The translations under genes were made by a program, and so were the position numbers. Below the pieces are notes generated by a model. The model did not search any database and was not told the origin of the DNA. It worked only from the letters and a program-made list of their open reading frames with translations. From Actinomadura rupiterrae (GTDB lineage Bacteria > Actinomycetota > Actinomycetes > Streptosporangiales > Streptosporangiaceae), in the NCBI RefSeq assembly GCF_024172125.1, contig NZ_JAMZEA010000009.1, positions 248,001-312,000 on the forward strand: DNA of 64,000 nucleotides. The letters are read 5' to 3'. Shown here one piece after another: positions 43,459 through 51,170 of this stretch. Position 1 is the first letter of the stretch, and each line of letters begins with the position of its first letter.

Positions 43459-43532
43459 CGGGACGTAGCGCAGTTTGGCAGCGCACTTGACTGGGGGTCA
43501 AGGGGTCGTGGGTTCAAATCCCGCCGTCCCGA
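43459..43532 (+). tRNA. tRNA-Pro (GGG)
   Basis: A 74-nt cloverleaf. CGGGACG (43459-43465) pairs with CGTCCCG (43525-43531), followed by discriminator A. The anticodon stem CTTGA/TCAAG encloses CTGGGGG, giving anticodon GGG. The T arm contains GGTTCAAATCC. CCA is not encoded. It is the integration target: the attL repeat starts inside the anticodon loop and runs to one base past the gene. Confidence 0.95.
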
Positions 43533-43533
43533 C
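43491..43533. other. attL (tRNA-Pro 3' half)
   Basis: A perfect 43-bp match to 56642-56684, starting with CTGGGGGTCAAGGGGTCGTG and ending CCCGAC. The flanking bases differ on both sides (A/C and A/C), which sets the limits. Confidence 0.92.
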
Positions 43534-43539
43534 AGAGCG

Positions 43540-43592
43540 AGGAGCCCTGTCGACCAGAGGCATTAGCCGAGGTCACAGGGCTCCTTTCTTTT
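43540..43592 (+). terminator. Rho-independent-like terminator after tRNA-Pro
   Basis: AGGAGCCCTGT (43540-43550) pairs perfectly with ACAGGGCTCCT (43575-43585), and TTCTTTTCTG follows on the plus strand. It lies within the element, so the tRNA now ends at an element-borne terminator. Confidence 0.8.
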
Positions 43593-43614
43593 CTGATCAC
43601 TCGCCCGCCCCGAT

Positions 43615-44823
43615 CTAGACCACCCGCAGCCGGGGACCACGTGGGGACCGCTGCCCACTGAGATGCTTGCTCAGAGCCTTCCCCGCATCGGTGATGGCCT
43701 GGGCGCCCGGATGGAGATACCGCTGTGTGGTGGTGAGCGACCCATGCCCCGCGATCTTGCGGAGGACATGGACCGGCACCCCGGCATCGGCCATCCACGT
43801 CAGACCGGTGTGGCGTAGGTCGTGGCGTCGAAGATGCTCGTATCCGAGACTCGTCACGACCTCATCCCAGTGCGTCGCGTCGCGTAGCACGGCCGTGGTG
43901 ATCCGTCCTCCTTTGGGGCCGGTGAACAGCCGCGCCATCGGCTTGTCCTTGCGAGCGTCCAGCCGCCGGCCGAGCATGGGACGCAACGCTTCAATGATGG
44001 GCACCTTGCGCGCCCTCTTGCCTTTGGTCGCCTTGTCCACGAGTCCGCCCGGGCTCGGAGTGGTCTGGCGCCGCACATTCCAGATCCATTGCTCACGGTC
44101 GATGTCACAGACCCGGACGCCCGAGACCTCTCCAATTCTCGCCGCGGTGCAGGCCTGGAAAATGACGACATCTCCCCAGCCCTCGAATTGCTCATACGAC
44201 CGCGCGACCAATGCCCCAGCGAGCGCAGTCAGGACATCCCAGTCGCGCAGAGCCAAGGCACGAGGGTCGTCCAGCTCATCTTCGGCCAGCTTGTACTCAC
44301 TCTGCCAGCCGGTGACCCGCGCCGGGTTCCGGTCGATGATCCCGTCCCGGACCGCCTGCTCCATCACCCGGACGAGCACGGCGAGGCTGTTCTTCACGGT
44401 GGAACGCCCCGCCTCATCGGCGATCCACGCATGAACGGTGCGGTCAACGGCCCCATTGGTGATCATCCGGACGGGCAGATGGCCGAGCGAGGGGACGACG
44501 CGCAGCCGCCACCCAGCCATGTACGGATCCAATGTCTTGCTCTCCAGGCCGCGCATCGCCAGGTCCATGACGCTCGCCCCGTAGTCGGCCAGCGTCATCG
44601 TGGCCCGCGCCGGATCGATGCCAGCGCTGGCGGCGCGCTGCAGTTCGCCTATCCAGTCCTCTGCCTCATCCTCGGATTCCTGGGCTTCCGACAACGAACG
44701 GCGGCGCCGGGTTACCGGGTCGATCCAGCGGACCCGAGCGCGGTAGGGCTTGCGGCGTCCTGGTCGGTACTCGATGTCGGCAGACAACGAGACCCCGATC
44801 GGCAGTTCCTCGCGATGGCTCAC
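43615..44823 (-). CDS. int: Tyrosine-type integrase of the AICE
   Basis: A 402-residue tyrosine recombinase. An N-terminal arm/core-binding region precedes the catalytic domain with ACTAARIGEVSGV (first Arg), H334-x-x-R337 in RHDLRHTG, H360 in IAGHGS and nucleophile Y369 in QRYLHP. It should recombine the attL and attR 43-bp repeats. GTG 44823 overlaps the xis stop (GTGA), so the pair is coupled as usual in AICEs. The last codons contain a GGGGACC-N4-GGGGACC site that may be a recombinase arm site. The frame is open and of full length. Confidence 0.93.
   Translation of the reverse strand: MSHREELPIGVSLSADIEYRPGRRKPYRARVRWIDPVTRRRRSLSEAQESEDEAEDWIGELQRAASAGIDPARATMTLADYGASVMDLAMRGLESKTLDPYMAGWRLRVVPSLGHLPVRMITNGAVDRTVHAWIADEAGRSTVKNSLAVLVRVMEQAVRDGIIDRNPARVTGWQSEYKLAEDELDDPRALALRDWDVLTALAGALVARSYEQFEGWGDVVIFQACTAARIGEVSGVRVCDIDREQWIWNVRRQTTPSPGGLVDKATKGKRARKVPIIEALRPMLGRRLDARKDKPMARLFTGPKGGRITTAVLRDATHWDEVVTSLGYEHLRRHDLRHTGLTWMADAGVPVHVLRKIAGHGSLTTTQRYLHPGAQAITDAGKALSKHLSGQRSPRGPRLRVV
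43632..43649. promoter_or_regulatory. GGGGACC-N4-GGGGACC, candidate left arm site
   Basis: Two GGGGACC units with 11-bp spacing (43632-43638 and 43643-43649), 99 bp inside attL. The same arrangement occurs at 56527-56544, 97 bp inside attR and in the same orientation. One helical turn between the units fits binding by one protein pair on one face of the DNA. Confidence 0.5.
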
Positions 44824-45065
44824 GCGATCACCTCCCGAGGATCGGTGCGTCGGCTCAGCAGCCAGTCCTGGACGTCGATGGCGCTGTACCGAGTGACGGC
44901 ATCACTCATCTTGACGAAGGGGGGTCCCTGGACCGGTTGCGCGGTGCGCCAGCGACGCAGCGTCGACGGATCCACGCCGAGGATTTCGGCAAGTTCCTCC
45001 GTGGTGTACCAACCACCGAGGAGCAGCCCGGGGACGTCCTGGCGGTCAACCGTGACGATGGACAT
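44820..45065 (-). CDS. xis: Excisionase (MerR/Xis-like HTH)
   Basis: An 81-residue DNA-binding protein. WYTTEELAEILGVDPSTLRR is the helix-turn-helix (about 19-38), followed by a short wing region and DVQDWLLSRR. This is the excisionase class that directs integrase toward excision. AAGGAGA lies upstream of ATG 45065. It precedes and overlaps int by 4 bp. Confidence 0.88.
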   Translation of the reverse strand: MSIVTVDRQDVPGLLLGGWYTTEELAEILGVDPSTLRRWRTAQPVQGPPFVKMSDAVTRYSAIDVQDWLLSRRTDPREVIA

Positions 45066-45177
45066 GAAGTCTCCTTGCAGATCATCGACTGTTCCTTTCC
45101 TCGGGGACGGATCCGAATTGATCTCGTCCGGCCCGCTGGTTCATCTCCGCGAATGCGCGGCAGCGTTGGCCAAGCGA

Positions 45178-45196
45178 GGACGCCGTTGCGGCGTCC
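45178..45196 (-). terminator. Hairpin after rep
   Basis: GGACGCC (45178-45184) and GGCGTCC (45190-45196) pair perfectly around a 5-nt loop, 6 bp after the rep stop on the minus strand. The rest of 45066-45201 shows nothing else clear. Confidence 0.6.
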
Positions 45197-45201
45197 GGGG
45201 T

Positions 45202-46806
45202 TCATGCCACATTCAATTGTGGGCTGTCAGACGGAGTGAACGCGAGTTCCTCGCGGCCAATTTCGGCGCGTTTGCGCGCTTGGTCGGCGGCGGTGTTGGC
45301 CAGGAGAGCATCACCGGTGGTGCGCCATCCGGTTCCGGCATAGGTAAGCGTGCCGACGATGAGAGTGGTCGGGGTGTCGCGCTGCTCGCGCTCCCGCAGG
45401 TCGTCGTACTCGGGCCCGTGGGTTTCGGTGCGCCGGTAGATGACCCGGGCTTCGCGGAGGGCGCGGAAGGTGATCGAGTAGTGGCGGGCTTTGGTGAGGA
45501 AGTGTCCGCCGAAGCCGAGCATGTGGGCCCAGCGGCGCAGGCCGGACCAGTCGGCGTCGGCGGTGGTGTGGTCGGGGTGGCCGAGGTCCCAGCAGGCGGC
45601 GATGAGCCGTTCGGTGTGGGTGCCGTTCGGGTCGGCGTACAGCCGGATGGTGTGGTCGTGGAGGCGGCGGGAGCTGTGGCCGGTGATCTCGGTGCCTTTG
45701 GTGGCGTACTTGGCCAGGTAGCTGGCGACCATGGCATCGGTGACGGTGTCTCCGCCGGTCAGCGTCACCACGCGGACGGGTTGTGCGTCTTGGCCTTTGC
45801 GGTCGCCCCATCGGATCAGCCAGCCGCGGGGGTTGCGCGGATGCGGCGGGGTGGTGAAGCCGATGTGGTCGCGGGCCGCCTGGATGGCCCCTTGGAGGTC
45901 GACGACGGTGAGGCCAGCCGGAGGCGCGACGATGGCGGCCGGGTCGTCGGGGTCGATGCCGTCCAGGCGCAGCAGGACGTGGAAGTGCAGGGCCCCGCGT
46001 GCCTGGTATTCGGCGGCCTTGCCGTGCGAGACCCGGACGCGGGGTAGGCCGCGCTGCCGCGCGGTGCGGTTCAGGTGGCGTTCGATGGCTTGCTTGGTGC
46101 GCCGCCACAGCTCTCCGCTGGCGTTGTTCCACACCGCGTGCGCGGGATAGTCGTAGCAGTCCGGGCACAGCGGTTGGCCGAGCCGCAAGTCGCCGGTCTC
46201 GTGCCGGGCGAAGCAGGCCAGGGTGACGCCGTGCGGGCACACCTGGGCAGTGCCGTGACTGCGCGCATGACACGGTTCAGCGCGGCACGAGCAGCGGGAT
46301 TTGTCGCGACACCGATGCCGCCGGATGTGCCGGGCATGGACAGGGCCGAACGAGGGAGCAGTGAAGGTTGCGAACACCGCCGGATGCCTGCTGACCGACG
46401 CCGGGACGGTCTTGCCGCCTGCCAGTCCGGCGCGGACCACCTGATATGCGTCCCCTTGATAGGTGTAGGCGCACGACGGACACACCTGGTGACGGCGGTT
46501 GCCGCACGCCTTGTAGAGGACTCCGTCCGGCATGCTCGATGTGGCAACCGTGTCGACCACCGCGCCGGTGCGCGCGTCCACGGTGTGCAGTTCGCCGAAC
46601 AGCCGGACCGGATGACGGCATCCGGCGGCGGACCAGATGTGATCCAGCCAGGCGTGGTAGCCGTCGCCGCCACGGCGTACGGCCGCATCGAAGCCCAGCA
46701 GTGCGAGGGGTTCGCAGTTCGCCCCGCTACCCGGAGCCGGGGAAGCGGTTCCGGGTAGCAGAGCCAGCCTCGAACCCGCAGAGGGCGAAGGCAGGAGGTT
46801 GGTCAC
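45202..46806 (-). CDS. RepSA-like rolling-circle replication initiator
   Basis: A 534-residue protein of the actinobacterial RepSA family. A Cys-rich N-terminal half (CGNRRHQVCPSCAYTY, then CSCRAEPCHARS and CPDC) suggests zinc binding. H274 and H276 in GALHFHVLL form the HUH metal site of rolling-circle relaxases; the catalytic Tyr is probably in VASYLAKYATKG. It nicks the element's origin to start replication of the excised circle. The start overlaps the stop of the DUF2637 gene. Conserved length and motifs suggest it is functional. Confidence 0.88.
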   Translation of the reverse strand: MTNLLPSPSAGSRLALLPGTASPAPGSGANCEPLALLGFDAAVRRGGDGYHAWLDHIWSAAGCRHPVRLFGELHTVDARTGAVVDTVATSSMPDGVLYKACGNRRHQVCPSCAYTYQGDAYQVVRAGLAGGKTVPASVSRHPAVFATFTAPSFGPVHARHIRRHRCRDKSRCSCRAEPCHARSHGTAQVCPHGVTLACFARHETGDLRLGQPLCPDCYDYPAHAVWNNASGELWRRTKQAIERHLNRTARQRGLPRVRVSHGKAAEYQARGALHFHVLLRLDGIDPDDPAAIVAPPAGLTVVDLQGAIQAARDHIGFTTPPHPRNPRGWLIRWGDRKGQDAQPVRVVTLTGGDTVTDAMVASYLAKYATKGTEITGHSSRRLHDHTIRLYADPNGTHTERLIAACWDLGHPDHTTADADWSGLRRWAHMLGFGGHFLTKARHYSITFRALREARVIYRRTETHGPEYDDLREREQRDTPTTLIVGTLTYAGTGWRTTGDALLANTAADQARKRAEIGREELAFTPSDSPQLNVA

Positions 46807-47519
46807 CGGCGTCCTCCTGTGGAGGGCGACGGGATCGTTTCACCGTGCAGGTGGTGCAGGGCAACGGCGGCGAGTTCGGTGGTGATGCCGAGATAGTCGG
46901 CCAGGGCCGCCGTGGTGATGGATTGGCCGTGTGCCTGCCGGTGGCTGAAGTCGGCCATGCGTGCGCTGGTCAGCAGTTCATCGGGGACCGCAGTTGGGTC
47001 CAGGCCCGCGTCCGCGTCGATGGACTCGTCCGGCGCGGTGATCTCGCCTTGAGGCCCAGGTGCAATCTCTGGACCGAGGTCAACCGGCATGGCCATAACG
47101 GTCGTCCCGGTGTCAGTTGCAGCGAGGTGGGCCGGTTGGGTGGGCGTGGAGAGCACCAGCTTGGTGAGGGCGAGGAATGCCAGGGCTGGAACGGCCGACA
47201 GGAGCCAGCCGACCGGGGTAGGGGTGGCTACGGCGAGTTGGGCGGAGATGGACAGTCCGGCGGCCAGGACCAGGACGGCCATCGGGTAGCCGATGCTGCC
47301 GTGGTGCCGTTTGCGGCGGCGGATCTCCAGTGCCGCGGCGGTCGGGGTGAGTTCGGAGATGACGGCGTTGGCCCAGCCGAACCAGTCGCCGGTTCCTTGC
47401 GGGCTGTTGGTCATGGTCCAGTCGTGGACGTGGGTGAAGGACGCAGCTCCGGCCATGGTCGCCACGGCGAGCAGGATGGCGAGCTGGGCGATTCCTTCGA
47501 TGCGTTCGCGGTTCAGCAT
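46803..47519 (-). CDS. DUF2637-type membrane protein (Spd-like)
   Basis: A 238-residue protein. Four hydrophobic segments lie in the first 130 residues (AQLAILLAVATMAGAASF and LLSAVPALAFLALTKLVL among them), with DWFGWANAVISELTPTAAA between them. A Pro/Asp-rich linker and a C-terminal winged-helix-like domain (AALADYLGITTELAAVAL) follow. Homologues in AICEs and Streptomyces plasmids are annotated DUF2637 or linked to plasmid spreading; the molecular role is not known. The 5' end overlaps the small zinc protein by 7 bp and the 3' end overlaps rep by 4 bp. Confidence 0.75.
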   Translation of the reverse strand: MLNRERIEGIAQLAILLAVATMAGAASFTHVHDWTMTNSPQGTGDWFGWANAVISELTPTAAALEIRRRKRHHGSIGYPMAVLVLAAGLSISAQLAVATPTPVGWLLSAVPALAFLALTKLVLSTPTQPAHLAATDTGTTVMAMPVDLGPEIAPGPQGEITAPDESIDADAGLDPTAVPDELLTSARMADFSHRQAHGQSITTAALADYLGITTELAAVALHHLHGETIPSPSTGGRR

Positions 47520-47722
47520 GTGTAGTCACCTGCGCAGACCGGGCAGCGGTGGTCAGCAAGCTCGGAGTCGTGGCACCGGGCGGTGCAGCGGGCGCAGGCG
47601 AAGACCTGTCCTGTGCGTCGCGTGCGTGCCGGATAGGACGTGACGTCAGGCGGGGTCAGGTCGGTACCGCAGCCGATGCAGGCGATTCCGTCGAGTTGCT
47701 CGGGGGTCGGCGGGTAGGTCAT
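47513..47722 (-). CDS. Small zinc-ribbon protein (AICE)
   Basis: A 69-residue protein with three CxxC pairs (CIGC, CARC, CPVC) and additional Cys/His near the C-terminus (CHDSELADHRC). It probably folds around two zinc ions. It overlaps the neighbours on both sides by a few bases. Role unknown. Confidence 0.7.
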   Translation of the reverse strand: MTYPPTPEQLDGIACIGCGTDLTPPDVTSYPARTRRTGQVFACARCTARCHDSELADHRCPVCAGDYTC

Positions 47723-48051
47723 CGCCGTTCTCCTCCCCAGCGCTGATGGGCCGCCTGGCGGGTGACGGCGGTGGCGTTGCCGATGTCGGCCCAGGAGTAG
47801 CCGCAGGCGCGCAGGCTCGTGACGGCGGTGTGCAGCATGTGGTCGATCTCGATTTCGAGGGCGGCCAGGTCGCTGAGGGCGTCGATGTCGCCCTGTCCGA
47901 TGCGGCGGACGTAGGCGCGCAGTACGCGGCGCAGGAACGCGGCGTACTCGTCGTTCTCCACCACCGGGCGGCGGCGGCTTCTGCGGGCTTTTGCCGTCAA
48001 GGCTGGCTTGACGTTCTCGGCCTGCTGCGGGCCGGGGTGGTTGAGGTTCAT
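47719..48051 (-). CDS. Small HTH protein (AICE)
   Basis: A 110-residue basic protein. The C-terminal SWADIGNATAVTRQAAHQRW is a sigma-70-region-4-like helix-turn-helix of the kind common in AICEs, preceded by a helical segment with YVRRIGQGDIDALSDLA. ATG 48051 overlaps the next stop by 4 bp. It may regulate element genes; not demonstrated. Confidence 0.75.
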   Translation of the reverse strand: MNLNHPGPQQAENVKPALTAKARRSRRRPVVENDEYAAFLRRVLRAYVRRIGQGDIDALSDLAALEIEIDHMLHTAVTSLRACGYSWADIGNATAVTRQAAHQRWGGERR

Positions 48052-48413
48052 CGGGTCCACCTCTGATGGCAGTCGGCGCATTCGCCGAGTGAGCAGCGGA
48101 TGTAGTAGGGCTTGGTCTGGCCGCAGGTGGAGCAGGTACGGCGTGCGGCCAGCGCTTTGCCGAGCGCGGCGAGTTGGGCCGGGGTGGCGGTACGCTTGGG
48201 CAGGGCGCGGTTCTCCTGGAACAGGTAGGCGACGCGCTTGCCGTGCCGCCAAACGATCTGCGCGGCGATGTCCTGGCCGCCGGGGCGCAGGCCCTTGGCG
48301 GTGAGCTGGCGACGGGTGAGCAGGCCGGACGGAGCCCACCGGTAGGGGTAGGTGGGGACGCCGAAACGCGCGCCCGTGGGGTCGTAGAAGGCGTGGGTAT
48401 GCTGCATGGGCAT
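48048..48413 (-). CDS. RRQRL-motif zinc-binding protein (AICE)
   Basis: A 121-residue protein with LLTRRQLTAKGLRPGGQ (the RRQ-L motif), KRTATPAQLAALGKALAARR, then CSTCGQ and C..CADC zinc ligands. This combination is common in Streptomyces AICEs. A second ATG two codons in is possible; GGAGAGGGAGG lies upstream. Function unknown. 79 bp separate it from the next gene, with GC-rich sequence but no firm element. Confidence 0.8.
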   Translation of the reverse strand: MPMQHTHAFYDPTGARFGVPTYPYRWAPSGLLTRRQLTAKGLRPGGQDIAAQIVWRHGKRVAYLFQENRALPKRTATPAQLAALGKALAARRTCSTCGQTKPYYIRCSLGECADCHQRWTR

Positions 48414-48492
48414 GCCTCCCTCTCCTTGGATCGGGTGAGGTGTGGGCCCGGGGGCCGGACGGCTTGGTAGGCGGGTCCGGCCCCTGGGGCTG

Positions 48493-48855
48493 TTACTGGT
48501 GACCGTCATCCAGCTCGGGCGACGGCCGGTGGCGCAGCGCGGTGACGGGACCGCGCAGGAAAGACGGGACCATCTGCCCGCCGGACAGGACCAGTTGCAG
48601 GTAGGCCAGCTCGCGCGGCCCGTAGGCGGTCCGGACACCCGAGAGGCTCAGACCGGCGGCCTGGGCGAGCTGCTTGAGGGTGTAGGGCCGGGGTGCGGTG
48701 AACTCGCGTCCGAGCGCGAGCAGGATCCGCATCTCCAGGGTGGCTTGTTCGATTCGCTGCCGCGCCTGGACGAGCGCGTCCAGCAGCGGGTCATCGGTGG
48801 CGGCCGGTCGCGTCGCCGAAGGGGACGCGCTGGTGTGGATGGCGGTGAGCGTCAT
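48493..48855 (-). CDS. Sigma-like HTH protein (AICE)
   Basis: A 120-residue protein. Residues about 58-82 (TLKQLAQAAGLSLSGVRTAY) form a helix-turn-helix; the N-terminal part is a helical dimer-like segment. It has no catalytic motif. ATG 48855 overlaps the next gene's stop (ATGA). Probably a DNA-binding regulator of the element. Confidence 0.7.
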   Translation of the reverse strand: MTLTAIHTSASPSATRPAATDDPLLDALVQARQRIEQATLEMRILLALGREFTAPRPYTLKQLAQAAGLSLSGVRTAYGPRELAYLQLVLSGGQMVPSFLRGPVTALRHRPSPELDDGHQ

Positions 48856-49085
48856 CGGTTTCCTCTCTGACGGGAGGGCAGATGGAACAACTGCGCCTGC
48901 GTGAGGTTGCGGGCGCAGTCGCGGCAGTAGATCGGGGTGGTGGTGTCGTCGCGGCGGAAGGCCGCGCCGGGCAGTCGCCAGTTCCGGACGTGACCGACGC
49001 TGGCGATGGTGTGGCAGCCGTCGCATTCGAAGACCCAGGCGGTCAGTTCGGCCACGCCGTCGGGCCGGTAGTGCCTGCGGATCAC
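48852..49085 (-). CDS. Small zinc-ribbon protein (AICE)
   Basis: A 77-residue protein with CDGC and CRDC pairs about 35 residues apart, a single zinc ribbon. GTG 49085 overlaps the next stop by 4 bp; a longer upstream frame lacks support. Role unknown. Confidence 0.65.
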   Translation of the reverse strand: MIRRHYRPDGVAELTAWVFECDGCHTIASVGHVRNWRLPGAAFRRDDTTTPIYCRDCARNLTQAQLFHLPSRQRGNR

Positions 49086-49465
49086 AGCCGCCAGCCTTCG
49101 GCCGGAGGAAGGTCCCAGCCGTCGATGAGGCCGGACAGGGTGATCTCGTCGGTGAAGGACCACAGGGTCGCGCCGCACTCACCGCAGGCGATGTACAGGT
49201 GCGGGTCGGTCGGGTCGTCGTCGTACCAGAAGTCGATGTCGTCGCCGTTGCAGCCGCGGCAGCGCACGGCCCAGATGATGAGGCTGGCGGCGTGGACGAA
49301 GTAGCAGTCCGGGCAGTAGACCCGGAAGCCGGGCGACCGAGGGATGAACCACTCGGAGGAGGACGCGGACAGCATCTTGTGGCGGAGTCCGCATCCGTCG
49401 CATTCCATGATCCAGCGGCGGTAGTTGGGTCGTCCGTTGCGCCGGAAGCTCTTGTGGATCATCAC
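49082..49465 (-). CDS. Double zinc-ribbon protein (AICE)
   Basis: A 127-residue protein with four CxxC pairs (CDGC, CPDC, CRGC, CGEC), two ribbons in tandem. An acidic DDDPTD stretch separates pairs three and four. GTG 49465 (GTGA overlap) or ATG 49462 could start it. The first half resembles the gene downstream at 48852-49085, suggesting an internal duplication. Role unknown. Confidence 0.65.
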   Translation of the reverse strand: MMIHKSFRRNGRPNYRRWIMECDGCGLRHKMLSASSSEWFIPRSPGFRVYCPDCYFVHAASLIIWAVRCRGCNGDDIDFWYDDDPTDPHLYIACGECGATLWSFTDEITLSGLIDGWDLPPAEGWRL

Positions 49466-49638
49466 GGCTCCTCGTCACAGTCGTCGAGGTAGGCCCAGAC
49501 GCCAAAGTCGAGGTCGTCCTTGAGGGTGATCATCGGCTGTTCGACGCAGCCGCCGATCGTGCGGAAGAATCCGCCCTGGGGGTCTTCGAGCCAAGCGACA
49601 GCAGCGGCGTTGACGGGCTCGGAGCCGTTGTCGTTCAT
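49462..49638 (-). CDS. 58-residue acidic protein (AICE)
   Basis: A short acidic protein with WLEDPQGGFFRTIGG and a DDCDEE tail. It is held between two other small genes by ATGA and GTGA overlaps, which is the main support that it is translated. No recognised domain. Confidence 0.5.
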   Translation of the reverse strand: MNDNGSEPVNAAAVAWLEDPQGGFFRTIGGCVEQPMITLKDDLDFGVWAYLDDCDEEP

Positions 49639-50078
49639 GCGGCCCACACCCCGTGGCAGTGGCCGCAGGTCAGGACGTATTCGTCGGTGCGGTCATCGAC
49701 GATGACGCGCGTCTCGTAGATGTCGTCGTTGCTGCCGCAGTACAGACAGCACAGCAGGGGGCCCGCCGGTTCGGGGTCGGGCTCGTTGTGGACGGCCGTG
49801 GAGGCGGGGCCGGCCACCAGCGCCGAGGCCGGGTACTCGGGGCCGAGCAGCTTCGGAACCTCGTTCAGCCAGGTCCGGCAGGCCGGACACGGGCCGTTGG
49901 GGTGGATGGTGGTGATGGCGTCCACGATGGACATGGCGACCAGGGCCTTGGGCCGGTCGACGATGTGAACGGGGCCGAGCGTCGGCCCGGACAGCAGCCA
50001 GGCGCCGTCATGGCAGCGGACGGCCTGATCGGGGATCACCGTGGAGGTGATCCAGGTCGGGGTGACCGACAAGGACAT
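49635..50078 (-). CDS. Zinc-ribbon protein (AICE)
   Basis: A 147-residue protein with CPAC, CCLYCG and CGHC motifs. AAGGAGG lies 8 nt before ATG 50078. The first half (VDRPKALVAMSIVDAITTIH) is likely helical. It heads the run of overlapping small genes downstream of tra, 29 bp away. Role unknown. Confidence 0.65.
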   Translation of the reverse strand: MSLSVTPTWITSTVIPDQAVRCHDGAWLLSGPTLGPVHIVDRPKALVAMSIVDAITTIHPNGPCPACRTWLNEVPKLLGPEYPASALVAGPASTAVHNEPDPEPAGPLLCCLYCGSNDDIYETRVIVDDRTDEYVLTCGHCHGVWAA

Positions 50079-50107
50079 GGAAGGAACCTCCTTGGGGCAT
50101 GCCGCCG

Positions 50108-51043
50108 TCAGGCGACGTTGAGGAAGGGGGATGCGGCTTTGCGGAGCCCGCGGCGGTCGGTGCGACCGGTGCGGCGGGTCCAGGCGGCGAAGTCGACGAT
50201 GTGGATGATCTGGTCGTCGGTGAGGTAGGCGGCCTTGATCTTGCTCGGAGTGACGCCGTTCTCGGCCAGCAGCCAGCACACGCCGGGGCTGGACATGGGG
50301 ATGTCGGCGGCGTCGTAGCCCTGGGCCGACATCTCGTCGCCGAGGACGATGTCAGACGATCCTTTGGACATGCACCGGAACGCGGCCCGGTAGGCGAACA
50401 CATCGCGCAGGCTCTTGGGGATGACGTCCACGCTGGGCCGCTGGGTAGCGGCGACCAGGATGACCCCGACGTAACGGCCACGCGAGACGATGTCGCGCAG
50501 CAGAGTGACGAACTCGTTGCGCTGCTCTTTGGTGCCGACAGCGGTGGAGTAGAAGGCGACCTCGTCCAGGAACACCAGGTAGGTGTCCACCGGGTCGTAT
50601 CGCGTGAACTTGCGGCGGCGGCGCTCAAGCAGCCAGTCCGACCGCTTGGTGATGAGGTTCTGGAGCCGCTTGAGGACTCTGATGGCCTTGTCCAGATCGG
50701 GACCGACGAAGATGTCGTCGTCGTCCAGCGCGGGCAGGAACAGGCCGAGTTCCACCTGCTTACCGTCGAGCAGCACGAAGTGGGTGTGATCGCACAGCAG
50801 GCCGTAACAGCCGATGTTCTGGAGGAAGGCTGACTTGCCGGAGTCGGGGACTCCCCCGGCCAGCAGGTTGCGATAGGCCATGACCAGATCCACACGGACC
50901 TGGAACTCGTTCATCCCGATCGGGATCGGGTCGTACATCGACAGCATCGGTCCCACCGGGACACATCTCCTTTCGTGCGCGGCCGGGCCACCGAGCCCGC
51001 CGGACGTCACGCCACGACGTGGCGGCATGGTGAGAGTGGGCAT
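50108..51043 (-). CDS. FtsK/SpoIIIE-type Tra ATPase (DNA transfer)
   Basis: A 311-residue cytoplasmic ATPase. Walker A is GGVPDSGKS (63-71), Walker B is YLVFLDEVAF and AATQRPSVDVIPKSLRD is the FtsK-type sensor region. This is the soluble motor half of TraB/FtsK proteins, which move double-stranded plasmid DNA between mycelia. It lacks the membrane part and the C-terminal gamma domain; the membrane part is probably supplied by the gene upstream at 51171-52178. GAGGAG lies before ATG 51043. The 127-bp gap to that gene has no clear element. Confidence 0.85.
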   Translation of the reverse strand: MPTLTMPPRRGVTSGGLGGPAAHERRCVPVGPMLSMYDPIPIGMNEFQVRVDLVMAYRNLLAGGVPDSGKSAFLQNIGCYGLLCDHTHFVLLDGKQVELGLFLPALDDDDIFVGPDLDKAIRVLKRLQNLITKRSDWLLERRRRKFTRYDPVDTYLVFLDEVAFYSTAVGTKEQRNEFVTLLRDIVSRGRYVGVILVAATQRPSVDVIPKSLRDVFAYRAAFRCMSKGSSDIVLGDEMSAQGYDAADIPMSSPGVCWLLAENGVTPSKIKAAYLTDDQIIHIVDFAAWTRRTGRTDRRGLRKAASPFLNVA

Positions 51044-51170
51044 GGAAAGAACTCCTCTTCCTGGGCGTGGGATGGGGCCCGCGCGAAGACATGGGGGCCG
51101 TCGGAACGGCTCCGGGAACAGGGCCCAGAACCGTCCTGGCGGTCTGCGTCGGGCAGAAATGGAGAAGGGA

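Noticed and set aside
44089..46047. A 652-residue plus-strand open frame in the AICE
   Set aside because: Complement of int, xis and rep; no domain and no ribosome site.
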